Of a stretch of 62,601 bases of DNA, positions 7,884 to 17,153 are shown one piece after another. The stretch covers positions 1 through 62,601 of the forward strand of contig BEHV01000011.1 in NCBI GenBank assembly GCA_002898315.1, written 5' to 3'. Below the pieces are notes generated by a model. That model was given only the letters and a program-made list of their open reading frames with translations. It ran no database searches and had not been told where the DNA came from. The DNA is from a bacterium HR19. Lineage in GTDB: Bacteria; Calescibacteriota; Calescibacteriia; Calescibacteriales; Calescibacteriaceae. The position numbers and the translations under genes were made by a program. How positions within the stretch are numbered: position 1 is the first letter of the stretch; every line of letters begins with the position of its first letter.

Positions 7884-9527
7884 ATGGCAGCAAAAGAGGT
7901 ACTCTTTGACGTAGAGGCAAGAGAAAAAATATTAAGAGGAGTTGAAAAAATAGCAAGTGCGGTCAGAGTAACACTTGGACCTGGCGGAAGAAACGTGATA
8001 CTTGAGAAAACATTTGGAGCCCCAACGGTAACAAGAGACGGTGTTACAGTAGCAAAAGAGATAGAGCTTGAAGATAAGTTTGAAAACCTCGGTGCGCAGC
8101 TCGTAAGAGAGGTATGCTCAAAAACAAATGATGTGGCAGGAGATGGGACAACAACTTCGGCAGTCCTCGCCCATGCGATATTCACAAAAGGTCTCAAACT
8201 CATCTCCGCAGGTGCTAACCCCGTAAACCTCAAAAAAGGAATAGAAATAGCAGTAGAAAAATGTGTAGAAGAACTCAAAAAAATGGCAAAAGAAATCAAA
8301 TCAAGGTCTGAAATAGAAAACGTAGCTAAAATCGCTTCAAACCAAGACCAAGAAATAGGCAAGATAGTTGCAGACGCAATAGAAAAAGTAGGGAAAGAAG
8401 GAGTGATAACAATAGAAGAAGCGAAAGGAACAGAAACAACATGGGAAGCAGTAGAGGGAATGCAGTTTGATAGGGGATACCTCTCTCCCTACTTTATAAC
8501 AGACCCAGATAGAATGGAATGCGTGCTTGAAGACCCTTACATACTGATATACGAGAAGAAAATATCATCTGTAAAAGACCTTGTCCCACTCCTTGAGCAG
8601 ATTGTAAGAGATGGGAAACCCCTCCTTGTAATCTCCGAAGATGTAGAAGGAGAGGCACTCTCAACACTCGTTGTCAACAAATTAAGAGGGGTTTTAAAAT
8701 GCTGTGTGGTAAAGGCACCGGGGTTCGGAGAGAGAAGAAAAGCTATGATGGAAGACATAGCAATACTCACAGGTGGAAGGTTCATTGCAGAAGAGCTTGG
8801 AATCAAACTTGAAAATGTTCAACTTTCCGACCTCGGTAGAGCAAAGAAAGTAGTGGTAGATAAAGAACACACAACAATAATAGGTGGAGCGGGTAAAAAA
8901 TCAGAAATAGAAGCGAGAATAAACCAGATAAGAAAGGCGATTCAAGAGACAACTTCTGACTATGATAGAGAGAAGTTGCAAGAGAGGCTCGCAAAGCTCG
9001 CCGGCGGAGTCGCTATAATATATGTAGGAGCTCCAACAGAACCCGCTATGAAAGAAAAGAAGATGAGAGTTGAAGATGCGGTAAACGCTACACGCGCAGC
9101 TGTTGAAGAGGGAATAGTCCCCGGAGGCGGAGTTGCCCTCATAAAATGCATTCCAGCACTTGAAAAACTCCTTGAAGAAGAGAAAAACGATGATGTAAAA
9201 CTCGGCATAAAAATAGTGAAAGAAGCAATAGAAGAACCCCTGAGATGGATAGCAAGAAACGCAGGATACGAAGGTTCAATAATAGTTGAGAAAATAAAAG
9301 ATAAGATAAGACAAGACCCGAAATCTAATCCGGGTTTTGATGCTCTTCAAGGTAGATTCGTTGATGATATGCTCTCGGCAGGAATAATAGACCCTGTGAA
9401 GGTGACAAGGTCAGCACTCCAGAACGCAGCTTCGGTTGCTTCGCTCCTCCTCATCACAGAAGCACTTGTAGCAGAAAAACCAAAGAAAGAGGAGAAATTC
9501 CCAGCTACACCACCTCCTGAAATATAA
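7884..9527 (+). CDS. groEL: Chaperonin GroEL
   Basis: 547-residue 60 kDa chaperonin subunit. The ATP site motifs [21 protein letters not shown] and [12 protein letters not shown] are conserved, as are GYLSPYF and the C-terminal equatorial GGGVALI. The tail ends in [14 protein letters not shown] and lacks the Gly-Gly-Met repeats common in proteobacterial GroEL. The ATG follows a strong SD. The 83-base groES-groEL gap is AT-rich, with a direct repeat TTTTTAAATTATTTTT/TTTTAAATTATTTTTT at about 7807-7840. Confidence 0.99.
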   Translation: MAAKEVLFDVEAREKILRGVEKIASAVRVTLGPGGRNVILEKTFGAPTVTRDGVTVAKEIELEDKFENLGAQLVREVCSKTNDVAGDGTTTSAVLAHAIFTKGLKLISAGANPVNLKKGIEIAVEKCVEELKKMAKEIKSRSEIENVAKIASNQDQEIGKIVADAIEKVGKEGVITIEEAKGTETTWEAVEGMQFDRGYLSPYFITDPDRMECVLEDPYILIYEKKISSVKDLVPLLEQIVRDGKPLLVISEDVEGEALSTLVVNKLRGVLKCCVVKAPGFGERRKAMMEDIAILTGGRFIAEELGIKLENVQLSDLGRAKKVVVDKEHTTIIGGAGKKSEIEARINQIRKAIQETTSDYDREKLQERLAKLAGGVAIIYVGAPTEPAMKEKKMRVEDAVNATRAAVEEGIVPGGGVALIKCIPALEKLLEEEKNDDVKLGIKIVKEAIEEPLRWIARNAGYEGSIIVEKIKDKIRQDPKSNPGFDALQGRFVDDMLSAGIIDPVKVTRSALQNAASVASLLLITEALVAEKPKKEEKFPATPPPEI

Positions 9528-9536
9528 AAAAATAAA

Positions 9537-10592
9537 ATGAGCGCCTTCCTCCCTCTGATTCCCGTTATATTAGCAGGTGGAGGAGGAAGGCGCCTTTTTC
9601 CTATCTCAACCCAAAAAAATCCCAAATACCTCCTCAAAGTAAATTCCTCAAAATCTCTCATAGAAGAAACAATAGAAAGAGCAATACTTTGCCAGAGAGA
9701 AATAAACAAATCAGAAAATTATCCTGTCTTCATCGTAACCAACATAAAACATAAAAACAAGATAAAAAAAATAGTTCAGGTTTTCAGAAGAAATGATAAG
9801 GTGGAGATAGAATATGTTTTTGAACCGCTCATGAAAAACACTGCTCCCGCAATATGCTACTCTGCCCTGAAAATCCAAGAGAAGTTCAAAGACGCCGTAA
9901 TGCTCATTTTACCATCTGACCACAAAATCCAAGACAACGACAAATTCAAAAAGTCCATAAAATCAGCTTATGAGATAGCAAAAGAAAAATTCATCGTGAC
10001 ACTCGGTATTACCCCAGAATACCCAGAAACAGGATATGGATACATAAAAATATCAGAGAAAAAATTGAAAGATGATGTCTTTGAAGTTGAGAAATTTACA
10101 GAAAAACCATCAAAAGAGAAAGCAGAGGAGTTTGTGAGGTCAGGAAAGTATTTCTGGAACGCGGGAATATTTGTAACCAGAACTTCTACTATACTTGAAG
10201 AACTGGCGAAGTATACAGAAATTCCGAAAGTTATGGAAGAGCACGATATAAAAAAGGCATACGAAATTGTGCCGGAAATCTCAATAGATTATGCGGTCTG
10301 CGAGAGGTCAAACAAAATGGCTTGCGTTATCGCAGATTTCAAATGGTCAGATGTCGGCTCCTTCAAAGCAATAAAAGAACTCCTCAAAAACGATGAATAC
10401 GGAAACGCAGGTGATGCCGACTTCATAGAATCTAAAAACTCATTCGTCATCTCACAAAATAACAGAATAAAAAAAATAATCCTCTTCGGAGTTGAAAATT
10501 TAGTAGTGGCAGAAGGAGAGGACTTCCTACTTATAACCTCTCTTGAAAAGAGTCAGGACATCAAAAAAGTATCTCAAAAATACGATAAATAA
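9537..10592 (+). CDS. manC: Mannose-1-phosphate guanylyltransferase
   Basis: 351 residues. It makes GDP-mannose from mannose-1-phosphate and GTP for glycan and LPS synthesis. The nucleotidyltransferase signature ILAGGGGRRLFPIST with Lys in NPKYL is at the N-terminus. LPSDHKI, PETGYGYIKI, FTEKPSKEKA, YFWNAGIFV and FKWSDVGSF follow in the family order. It lacks the C-terminal isomerase domain of bifunctional ManC/AlgA. It starts only 9 bases after groEL without an SD. Confidence 0.93.
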   Translation: MSAFLPLIPVILAGGGGRRLFPISTQKNPKYLLKVNSSKSLIEETIERAILCQREINKSENYPVFIVTNIKHKNKIKKIVQVFRRNDKVEIEYVFEPLMKNTAPAICYSALKIQEKFKDAVMLILPSDHKIQDNDKFKKSIKSAYEIAKEKFIVTLGITPEYPETGYGYIKISEKKLKDDVFEVEKFTEKPSKEKAEEFVRSGKYFWNAGIFVTRTSTILEELAKYTEIPKVMEEHDIKKAYEIVPEISIDYAVCERSNKMACVIADFKWSDVGSFKAIKELLKNDEYGNAGDADFIESKNSFVISQNNRIKKIILFGVENLVVAEGEDFLLITSLEKSQDIKKVSQKYDK

Positions 10593-10625
10593 TTCAGAAA
10601 AAAATTGCGATAATAAATCAACAAG

Positions 10626-11579
10626 ATGCAGAAATTTTTATATTTCGTAATTTACTCCCCAGGATTTTCGGGAAGCTTATTTTTATCAAAGGTTATCAAC
10701 TCCCACAAAGATGTCATCTGCCTGCATGAAACAGAAATGTTTGAAGCATTAAAAATCCACAACGATGGAAAAATAGAAACGAAATTTTTCTTTGAACTCA
10801 ACGAAATAAATAAGTTCAGCAGACACCTTTTCTTTATGACCCCATTCCTCCATCACTACTTTAATGCATATAAAGCAGTAGGAACAGTTGAAACAGGAAG
10901 AGTAAATATAGAATTCTCTTTGAATATCCTTGAGCATTATAGAAGGTTTCAAGAAGAATCGGGAAAAAATGTTGAACTCAAAATCGGATTTCTTATAAGG
11001 TCTCCGATAAAAGTTATAAACTCCCTTTTCAGAGAATTTTCAAAGATATTTTATCTTATCCAGAGTCGGGATGAAAAAATTTCAGCACTTGAAAGGTATT
11101 TTTCAGCAATAGCCGAATACACGGTTTCAAAAAACTACATCAAAAAAGATAAATTAGAGGGAATATTAGAGATGTCAAGAAAATCAGGAGAGATACTATT
11201 TCTTGGCTCAACTATTATCGTTTTCTCATTTTCAAAAGAAATATCAAACCTCATGAAAGAAAACCCAAAATACACACTCTTCAAACTTGAGGAGATAACA
11301 AAAGATAAAACGATTTTTGAGAAAAAACTCAAAGAGATAACAGAACAAGAGTATAATCTGAGCGAATCTATATTGAAAGAGAAAGTAAATCAAAAGCATA
11401 ATTCCGAAGATGAAACAGGCGTTATAAAAAGCTGGAACAGATACCAAAGGGAAATTTTTCTCTCGGTATTTGAAAACTGTGAAGAAGAACTGAATCTACT
11501 GGGCTACGGTTATATTTTAGAATACTTCTCTCCACAGCAAATAAGAGCCAGAAAAGTTCATTATTATTTTCTTACATAA
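10626..11579 (+). CDS. Sulfotransferase-like protein
   Basis: 317 residues. The N-terminal IYSPGFSGSLFLSKVINSH looks like the phosphosulfate-binding loop of sulfotransferases (normally PRSGSTLLxxLL), and it is followed by the usual CLHETEMF-type segment. LIRSPIKVINSLFREF at about residues 122-137 resembles the 3'-phosphate motif RDPxxVxxSxxR. Members transfer sulfate from PAPS to sugars or lipids. The loop lacks the usual Lys/Arg-Ser-Gly-Thr, so activity is uncertain. The neighbour manC suggests a sugar context, but this is inference. A GATAAT box lies 11 bases before the ATG with no SD. Confidence 0.5.
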   Translation: MQKFLYFVIYSPGFSGSLFLSKVINSHKDVICLHETEMFEALKIHNDGKIETKFFFELNEINKFSRHLFFMTPFLHHYFNAYKAVGTVETGRVNIEFSLNILEHYRRFQEESGKNVELKIGFLIRSPIKVINSLFREFSKIFYLIQSRDEKISALERYFSAIAEYTVSKNYIKKDKLEGILEMSRKSGEILFLGSTIIVFSFSKEISNLMKENPKYTLFKLEEITKDKTIFEKKLKEITEQEYNLSESILKEKVNQKHNSEDETGVIKSWNRYQREIFLSVFENCEEELNLLGYGYILEYFSPQQIRARKVHYYFLT

Positions 11580-11616
11580 GCTCAAAATTAAAAATTCGCA
11601 TTAGATTTTATATGCT

Positions 11617-12993
11617 GTGGAAGAGGGAGCAAATCTTTTATATAAAATTATTGATGACCTTGAATTTATTCGCTCTGCTCTTCCTGAAATGGGTTCGATA
11701 TATGAGGCAGAAGAACTTAAAGAAAAAGCGAAAAAATTCATAAAAGAGAGCAGAGATAAGATAGAAATTTTTGAAAGCAAAGCAGAAGAAAATCCATCAT
11801 ACTTTGATTGGGATATAGCAAAAATCGGGACGAAATTTGGATTTCTTTCTCTTGTAATACCCAAAGAGTTCGGTGGCGGAGGAACGAAAGCGCTTCCCTA
11901 TTCTGTTTTCATAGAAGAACTTTGTTCAGAGTCAGCAGGGATTGGAAATGTTTTTGGAGCTCACGCTCTTGGTCTGACTCCAATACTCCTTTCACCGTAC
12001 CTCTTTTCATTCACACACATAATAAAAGAGGTTGTAGAGAGAGAAAAGAAAGGCGAACCCATTTTATTTGCGTTTGGATTAACTGAACCAACAGGAGGTT
12101 CAGATGTCCAGCAAGATGAAAAGTGGCTCAAAAAAGCAAAAATGACAACAAAAGCACAGAAAGTAAAAGGTGGATACATACTGAATGGCAGAAAGGTGTT
12201 CATATCCAACGGTTCTGTTGCAAAATACATAACAGTTTTCGCTCAAACCTCATCACCAGAAAAAATGATGTGTCTTCTCGTAAATTCAGAAATGAAAGGT
12301 TTTTCTATTGGAAGAGTTGAAGATAAGATGGGACAGAAAACATGCCACGCAGCAGAACTCATATTTGAAGACGTATTCATACCAGATGACATGGTCGTAA
12401 TTCCAGAAGGCAACGCACCGCTGATAAACCGTGTGATACTCTCAACAACAAGAGCACCAGTAGGAGCAATAGCAACAGGAATAGCAAAAGGAGCAATAAA
12501 AAAAGTAATAGAAATCGCAGAAGATAAAGACGAACAATTCGCACTGAAAATATCAGAAGCAATATCAAAGCTCTTTATGGCAAGAATGCTGTGGATAACC
12601 TCATGCACAATAATAGATAAAGAAGGTTCAATGAAACTCAGCCAGAACATCATCGTAAAACTCATAGCCAAAATATTTTCAAAAATAAACTCGTTAGACC
12701 AAAACCTCACAAGAAAGCTCGGAAGGAAATTAGGAGATAGAATAAAAGATGTTTTCTTTGGTGTCCTGAGCAGGAACCTCAAAAAGATAGAATCACTATC
12801 TTCAATCGCAAAATTCTCCTCAACCCAACTTAGCTTTGAAGTATGCAATATATGTATGGAGATTCTTGGGGAAAAATCAGTTGATAAATCTCTGAAAATA
12901 GAGAGATTTCTGCGCGATGTGAGATTGACACAAATTTACGAAACGACAAATGAAGTGAATAAAATTATCTTGTGGAAAAACCTGTTCGCCTGA
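11617..12993 (+). CDS. Acyl-CoA dehydrogenase family protein
   Basis: 458-residue FAD enzyme introducing an alpha-beta double bond into an acyl-CoA. Visible are the helical N-terminal domain with IPKEFGGGG, the flavin motif FGLTEPTGGSD, YILNGRKVFISNG in the beta domain, and the C-terminal QIYETTNEVNKIIL, which contains the position of the catalytic Glu in medium-chain enzymes. It is about 70 residues longer than usual because of a Lys-rich insertion between the first C-terminal helices (about residues 335-385). The start is a GTG at 11617 without an SD. It sits 18 bases ahead of the MmgE/PrpD gene and may belong to a CoA-ester pathway with 17154-18691. Confidence 0.87.
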   Translation: MEEGANLLYKIIDDLEFIRSALPEMGSIYEAEELKEKAKKFIKESRDKIEIFESKAEENPSYFDWDIAKIGTKFGFLSLVIPKEFGGGGTKALPYSVFIEELCSESAGIGNVFGAHALGLTPILLSPYLFSFTHIIKEVVEREKKGEPILFAFGLTEPTGGSDVQQDEKWLKKAKMTTKAQKVKGGYILNGRKVFISNGSVAKYITVFAQTSSPEKMMCLLVNSEMKGFSIGRVEDKMGQKTCHAAELIFEDVFIPDDMVVIPEGNAPLINRVILSTTRAPVGAIATGIAKGAIKKVIEIAEDKDEQFALKISEAISKLFMARMLWITSCTIIDKEGSMKLSQNIIVKLIAKIFSKINSLDQNLTRKLGRKLGDRIKDVFFGVLSRNLKKIESLSSIAKFSSTQLSFEVCNICMEILGEKSVDKSLKIERFLRDVRLTQIYETTNEVNKIILWKNLFA

Positions 12994-13011
12994 CCAAAAT
13001 TTTTTAACGCG

Positions 13012-14412
13012 ATGATTTTAGAAATTACAAGAGACCTTGTAAAAGAGCTTTCAAAAATTGAGATTCCCAAAGATATAAAAAAAGCAGTATTTTTACAGGT
13101 AGAGAACCTGAAACTATCTGCTGAGATAGGAAAAAAGAAGCTCAAATTTTCAGAAGAAAAGGCAGAGAAATTAGGAATAAAACCCCCCTTGCTTCAAATC
13201 GCCCTGAACTCATCTGCTTCTATGATGTATGATTGGGATGATTACCTTTTTGCTGGACATACAGGACACTCAGCGGTCTTCACCGCTCTCGCATTAGGAG
13301 AAGAATTCAAAATCCCAGAAGGAAAAATAATGAGAGCAATCTTTATAGGCAACGAGATCGGAGGAAGATTTGGAATACTGACCCTGATAGGACCTCTGAA
13401 CGGGCAGATGATGACCCATATTCACGGAATAATATCAGCAACCATCACCGAGTATCTTATAGGAAAAATAGACAACATTCCAAAAAGAATATGCTCCTAC
13501 ATATCAAATCCGCACTTCATACATTTTGAAGGATTTATGGGAGGTGAAACAAAAGTATTTACCGCATCTTTCCCGATAGTTCAGGGAGTCATTTCATCTT
13601 TGTTTGATGTCAGAGAAAATCAATACTCCGAGGAAGGTTTTATGCGTATTTTCTCGTGGAACGATTTTTCAGAAGATACAATTAAAACCATTTTTTCTCC
13701 TGATTTTTTCCTCACAAGAACGCTGATGATAAAAAAGTATCCGGGATGCGCTTATGTTCTCCCACAGATTGAATGTGCTCTCAAAATAAAAAGGAAAATA
13801 GAAGAGAATTTTGAGAGATTTGACATAGATTGCATAAAAGAGATTGAGGTAGAGTATTCTATAATACCTGCTCTGCTTGATGTTATTTCATCTCGCTATC
13901 TTGATTTTTCAAGCCATATCCCAGCTCAGTTTTCAACGTATGGAGCGGTAGCGCTTGCTCTTTGCGATAAAAATTTCACCCCGGAAACCTACGAGAAAGT
14001 TCGCTCACACAAAAACTCCATACTCAAAATAATATCAAAAATAAAAACAAAACACAATACAAAATACACAAGAAAAATCCTTGAAAAAGTTTCTGATAGT
14101 TTCCCTTTTCTTTATGGAGAAAAACCACCATCGGTAAAAAACATATTGAAAGCTATATCACACTCCCACATAAAAATATCTCATCTTTTGAAGGAAGGAG
14201 TTTTTATTATTCCCGCACTGATCACAAACAGAATCAAAACAGAGAGAAAAATCAAAGATGATTTCGAATTCATCTTTCCTGCAAAGGTCAAAATTCAATA
14301 CAAAGACCTTTTACTTGAAGAAGAAGCAATATCACATTCAGCCCCCGCAATATCAGAAGATGCAGAAAAAAACATTCAAGAGAAAAGAGAAATAGTAATT
14401 GAGAAAGCTTAA
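13012..14412 (+). CDS. MmgE/PrpD family protein
   Basis: 466 residues. The family includes 2-methylcitrate dehydratase, cis-aconitate decarboxylase and iminodisuccinate epimerase. The typical segment YDWDDYLFAGHTGHSAVFTA (residues ~75-95) followed by AIFIGNEIGGRFG is present, as is a middle region with GGETKVFTASFPIVQG. The C-terminal small domain is longer and more Lys-rich than usual. It follows an acyl-CoA dehydrogenase gene by 18 bases, suggesting the pair act on related carboxylates or CoA esters. The exact reaction is unknown. Confidence 0.75.
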   Translation: MILEITRDLVKELSKIEIPKDIKKAVFLQVENLKLSAEIGKKKLKFSEEKAEKLGIKPPLLQIALNSSASMMYDWDDYLFAGHTGHSAVFTALALGEEFKIPEGKIMRAIFIGNEIGGRFGILTLIGPLNGQMMTHIHGIISATITEYLIGKIDNIPKRICSYISNPHFIHFEGFMGGETKVFTASFPIVQGVISSLFDVRENQYSEEGFMRIFSWNDFSEDTIKTIFSPDFFLTRTLMIKKYPGCAYVLPQIECALKIKRKIEENFERFDIDCIKEIEVEYSIIPALLDVISSRYLDFSSHIPAQFSTYGAVALALCDKNFTPETYEKVRSHKNSILKIISKIKTKHNTKYTRKILEKVSDSFPFLYGEKPPSVKNILKAISHSHIKISHLLKEGVFIIPALITNRIKTERKIKDDFEFIFPAKVKIQYKDLLLEEEAISHSAPAISEDAEKNIQEKREIVIEKA

Positions 14413-14438
14413 AATCTTTTGTGAGATCAAAATTTAAA

Positions 14439-14723
14439 ATGAAAGAAAAAAGAAAAATAAACAGGTTAAAGAGAAAGATTTTCAAATTGACTCTGCTCTC
14501 TCTGCCGTTAATCACCTCTATCTCTCCTGTATCAAAAGTTCAAGCCCAAACACCACCTCCTCCCCCGGGAGGTCTACCTTCACCACGAATATATGAATCT
14601 ATAAAGAAAAAGAAGGAGAGAGAAAAAGAGGAAGAAAAAAAAGGGAAGATAAGAAGAATTTTCCCCAAAAAGAAAAAATCTATATTTGAAGAAGAAGAGG
14701 AGAAAACAGATTATCCGGATTGA
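14439..14723 (+). CDS. Small exported protein, proline-rich then Lys/Glu-rich
   Basis: 94 residues. A basic N-terminus (KEKRKINRLKRKIFK) and a hydrophobic core (LTLLSLPLITSISPV) end at a likely signal peptidase site, VQA-Q. A TPPPPPGG stretch follows and then a long mixed-charge tail (IKKKKEREKEEEKKGK). No family recognised; the tail could be disordered or coiled coil in the periplasm. An in-frame GTG at 14421 would add six residues, but the ATG gives a more normal signal peptide. Confidence 0.5.
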   Translation: MKEKRKINRLKRKIFKLTLLSLPLITSISPVSKVQAQTPPPPPGGLPSPRIYESIKKKKEREKEEEKKGKIRRIFPKKKKSIFEEEEEKTDYPD

Positions 14724-14732
14724 GCGGATTTT
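14713..14732 (+). terminator. Weak terminator-like hairpin
   Basis: ATCCG (14713-14717) can pair with CGGAT (14725-14729) over a 7-base loop, followed by TTTT (14729-14732). It overlaps the stop codon of the small exported protein and lies between convergent genes. Five base pairs is short for a terminator. Confidence 0.3.
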
Positions 14733-14749
14733 ACAAGAAATTGAAACTC

Positions 14750-16111
14750 TCAAAACTCCCTTTTTTTCCTCGCTTTATAAAAGTAGTTTCTAAAACCTTT
14801 CCAAACATTTAAAATCCTCAGGGTAAGTTCAACTTTATCTCCAACTGAAAACCTCTCACCGTCTTCAAGCTCTATTCCTTGAACATAAACTCTTGCTCCG
14901 TTTTCTGTTCTTACAACAAGCATAGGTAAAGGCGGAAAAATATCTGCATAAGTTGTGAGGTAATCTTCGGTAAATGTGAAGACCTCTCCTTCTCTTGACA
15001 TTTTCTCTTTTGAGAGGTTTTTACCTCCACAGATCTGACAGTAGTTCTGAACAGGAAAAATAGAGTTTCCGCAGTCAGAACATTTCAATCCGTAAAAAGA
15101 GAGATTCTGCTCTCTTTCTCTCCACAGAAGAGAAATAGATGATTCATCTTCGGGGAAACCGACAATATCTTTTACCTTCATGTAATCTCCGAACTTCATT
15201 TTTTTTCTTCTCTCAAAGACCTTTATGATTTCTCTGTGAGGTGAAGAATTTCCCTCAAATGTTAAAATTACACCTTTGACTCCATTTCCGAGTCCCAGAA
15301 CTGCGAGCTTATCTCCCTTTTTCAACATACCGGTGGAATAAGCAAGAGATATAGGTATTTGGGAGTTGCCAAAGCTCCCGAATGCAGAGAAAACATCATC
15401 TTTGAGTTTAAAAGTTCTCATAACCTGCAAAGCAATACCAAAAGTCGGAGATGAGAACACAACCTTGAGGTCAGGCGAAACAACTTTTTTTATCAAAAAA
15501 GAATATACCTCTGTTGCAATAAATCTCTCATCTACACATATGATTTTTCCATCTTCGGAAGAGATGGAGGGAGTTTCCTCACTTATGTGAAAGAAATCGT
15601 ACACCGAAAAAATGCCTTGTTCGTTTTCTGATGCAGGAGTTATAAAAATCGCTCCACCTCCGTCGCTGAGCCCAAAATCAATATCCCACTCTGCTCCCCT
15701 TCTTCTCTCACCAGTAGCAATCAGTACACAATCTGAAAGATGAGATTTCAAGAGCGAGTAAGCAAACTCAAAAGCGCTTACTATGCTCTCCGTTCCCCCA
15801 CTGATTGAAATCGTAGCAGTAGAAATCGGAAGGTCAAGAGCCCGCGAAAGTGTAACAGAAGGATTTTTCTCAAGCCAATGGTTGAAAGAAGAAGAGACAA
15901 AAATAAGAGCTAACCTTTTATCTTTTAAGTAATGGCTGTACTTTCTCACAATTTTGTAAGACGCTTCATAAGATAGAGTAAGAGGGTCTTCATCATAAGA
16001 GCAGAACGCCTTCTCGTTCGGAGCCCTCACACCTGTCTGATTCCTTATCTCCTCCCCGCTCAACCTGAAAAAAGGAACATAACCTTCAATATCCTTTATA
16101 ACTATCTTCAT
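14750..16111 (-). CDS. HMG-CoA synthase-like / DUF35 OB-fold fusion protein
   Basis: 453 residues in two parts. Residues ~1-320 resemble the thiolase-fold HMG-CoA synthase/KAS III group (FGNSQIPISLAYS, GLGNGVKGVILTFEG). Residues ~335-450 are a DUF35 domain with a Cys4 zinc ribbon (CSDCG ... CQICGG) and an OB fold (EGEVFTFTEDYLTTY). Such pairs handle acyl-CoA transfer in mevalonate and other condensation systems. Unusually, the stretch where the nucleophilic Cys is expected reads TATISISGGTES (98-109) with no Cys, and the usual catalytic His region reads VVFSSPTFG. It may be inactive or use other chemistry. It is transcribed opposite to the nearby CoA-ester genes. TAATCT lies nine bases before the ATG and there is no SD. 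Confidence 0.72.
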   Translation of the reverse strand: MKIVIKDIEGYVPFFRLSGEEIRNQTGVRAPNEKAFCSYDEDPLTLSYEASYKIVRKYSHYLKDKRLALIFVSSSFNHWLEKNPSVTLSRALDLPISTATISISGGTESIVSAFEFAYSLLKSHLSDCVLIATGERRRGAEWDIDFGLSDGGGAIFITPASENEQGIFSVYDFFHISEETPSISSEDGKIICVDERFIATEVYSFLIKKVVSPDLKVVFSSPTFGIALQVMRTFKLKDDVFSAFGSFGNSQIPISLAYSTGMLKKGDKLAVLGLGNGVKGVILTFEGNSSPHREIIKVFERRKKMKFGDYMKVKDIVGFPEDESSISLLWREREQNLSFYGLKCSDCGNSIFPVQNYCQICGGKNLSKEKMSREGEVFTFTEDYLTTYADIFPPLPMLVVRTENGARVYVQGIELEDGERFSVGDKVELTLRILNVWKGFRNYFYKARKKREF

Positions 16112-16176
16112 TTCTCTTTTAGATTATTCAGTTCAAAAACAATTTTTAAACTTCCGAAAACTCTTAAATGCCGAAA

Positions 16177-16182
16177 TAAAAT
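16177..16182 (+). promoter_or_regulatory. Candidate -10 box for leaderless nadC mRNA
   Basis: TAAAAT (five of six matches to TATAAT) ends nine bases before the nadC ATG at 16192. The bases between (TGAAAAATT) contain no SD. The predicted transcript start is two or three bases before the ATG. Confidence 0.4.
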
Positions 16183-16191
16183 TGAAAAATT

Positions 16192-17133
16192 ATGGAGCCA
16201 AAGATATTGAAAGAAGCGAGACAAAAAGCAAAAGCTGAAATATATCAGTGCATAAAAAAGTGGTTCTCCGAAGACGAAATAAAAAAAGACATAACGACCG
16301 AGTTCCTCGGAATAGGAGAAAAAAGAGGCAAGCTGATTTTATTCTCAAAGAACGCGGAGGATTTCATAGTCGCTGGTGTTGATTTTTTGAAAATTCTTTT
16401 TGAAGAGGTACAGAAAATTCTTTTCAAGAATTCAAGAGAAAAAATAAAGTTCCGCAAGCTCAAAAGTGATGGAGATATAGTGAAAAGTGGAGAAAAAATC
16501 GCTGAGATAGAAGGAAGAATGAAGGTTCTGTTTGCTACAGAGAGGCTGAACATAAATCTTCTCTCACGGCTCTGCGGAATAGCTACTGAAACCGCAAAAC
16601 TTGTGAGCGAAGCGAAAAAATACGGAATAGAGGTCTGCGCTACAAGAAAAACAACACCGGGACTCCGATTTTTAGAAAAATACGCAGTCGCAGTGGGAGG
16701 CGGAAATCCTTACAGATTCTCCCTCTCATCAGCAATAATGATAAAAGATAACCATATAATAGCATGTGGGGGAATTGAAAAAATAAGAGAGATAATAACA
16801 AAAAACAGAAAAAAATCAGAAAAACTGAGAGATGTTATAATAGAGGTTCAAAAAATGATAGATTTAGAAGAAGTTCTGAAAATAGCAAAGGAGCTGAAAA
16901 ATATATCGGTAATGCTTGATAACTTTCCGAGAGATTCTATTGGAGAAGCGATAAAGAAGATAAGGGAGTTTTCACACAGAGAAAATTTGAAAGTTCTCAT
17001 TGAAATCTCGGGAGGTATAAAACCTGAAAAACTTCCTGATATAGCAGAACTAAAACCAGATAGAATTTCAGCAGGATACATAACATCAAGCCCGAAAATT
17101 CCCGATATTTCAGCAGATATAATTGCTCTATAA
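16192..17133 (+). CDS. nadC: Nicotinate-nucleotide pyrophosphorylase (quinolinate phosphoribosyltransferase)
   Basis: 313 residues. It converts quinolinate and PRPP to nicotinate mononucleotide in NAD synthesis. DITTEFLG, ERLNINLLSRLCGIAT, ATRKTTPGLR, KYAVAVGGG and IMIKDNHI are the family landmarks in order. At the GGGxxHR motif, which contributes to the substrate site, it reads GGGNPYR, with Tyr in place of His. It is slightly longer than the usual 280 residues. No SD; see the -10 box at 16177. Confidence 0.93.
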   Translation: MEPKILKEARQKAKAEIYQCIKKWFSEDEIKKDITTEFLGIGEKRGKLILFSKNAEDFIVAGVDFLKILFEEVQKILFKNSREKIKFRKLKSDGDIVKSGEKIAEIEGRMKVLFATERLNINLLSRLCGIATETAKLVSEAKKYGIEVCATRKTTPGLRFLEKYAVAVGGGNPYRFSLSSAIMIKDNHIIACGGIEKIREIITKNRKKSEKLRDVIIEVQKMIDLEEVLKIAKELKNISVMLDNFPRDSIGEAIKKIREFSHRENLKVLIEISGGIKPEKLPDIAELKPDRISAGYITSSPKIPDISADIIAL

Positions 17134-17153
17134 AAGATTTTTACTTTCTTAAT

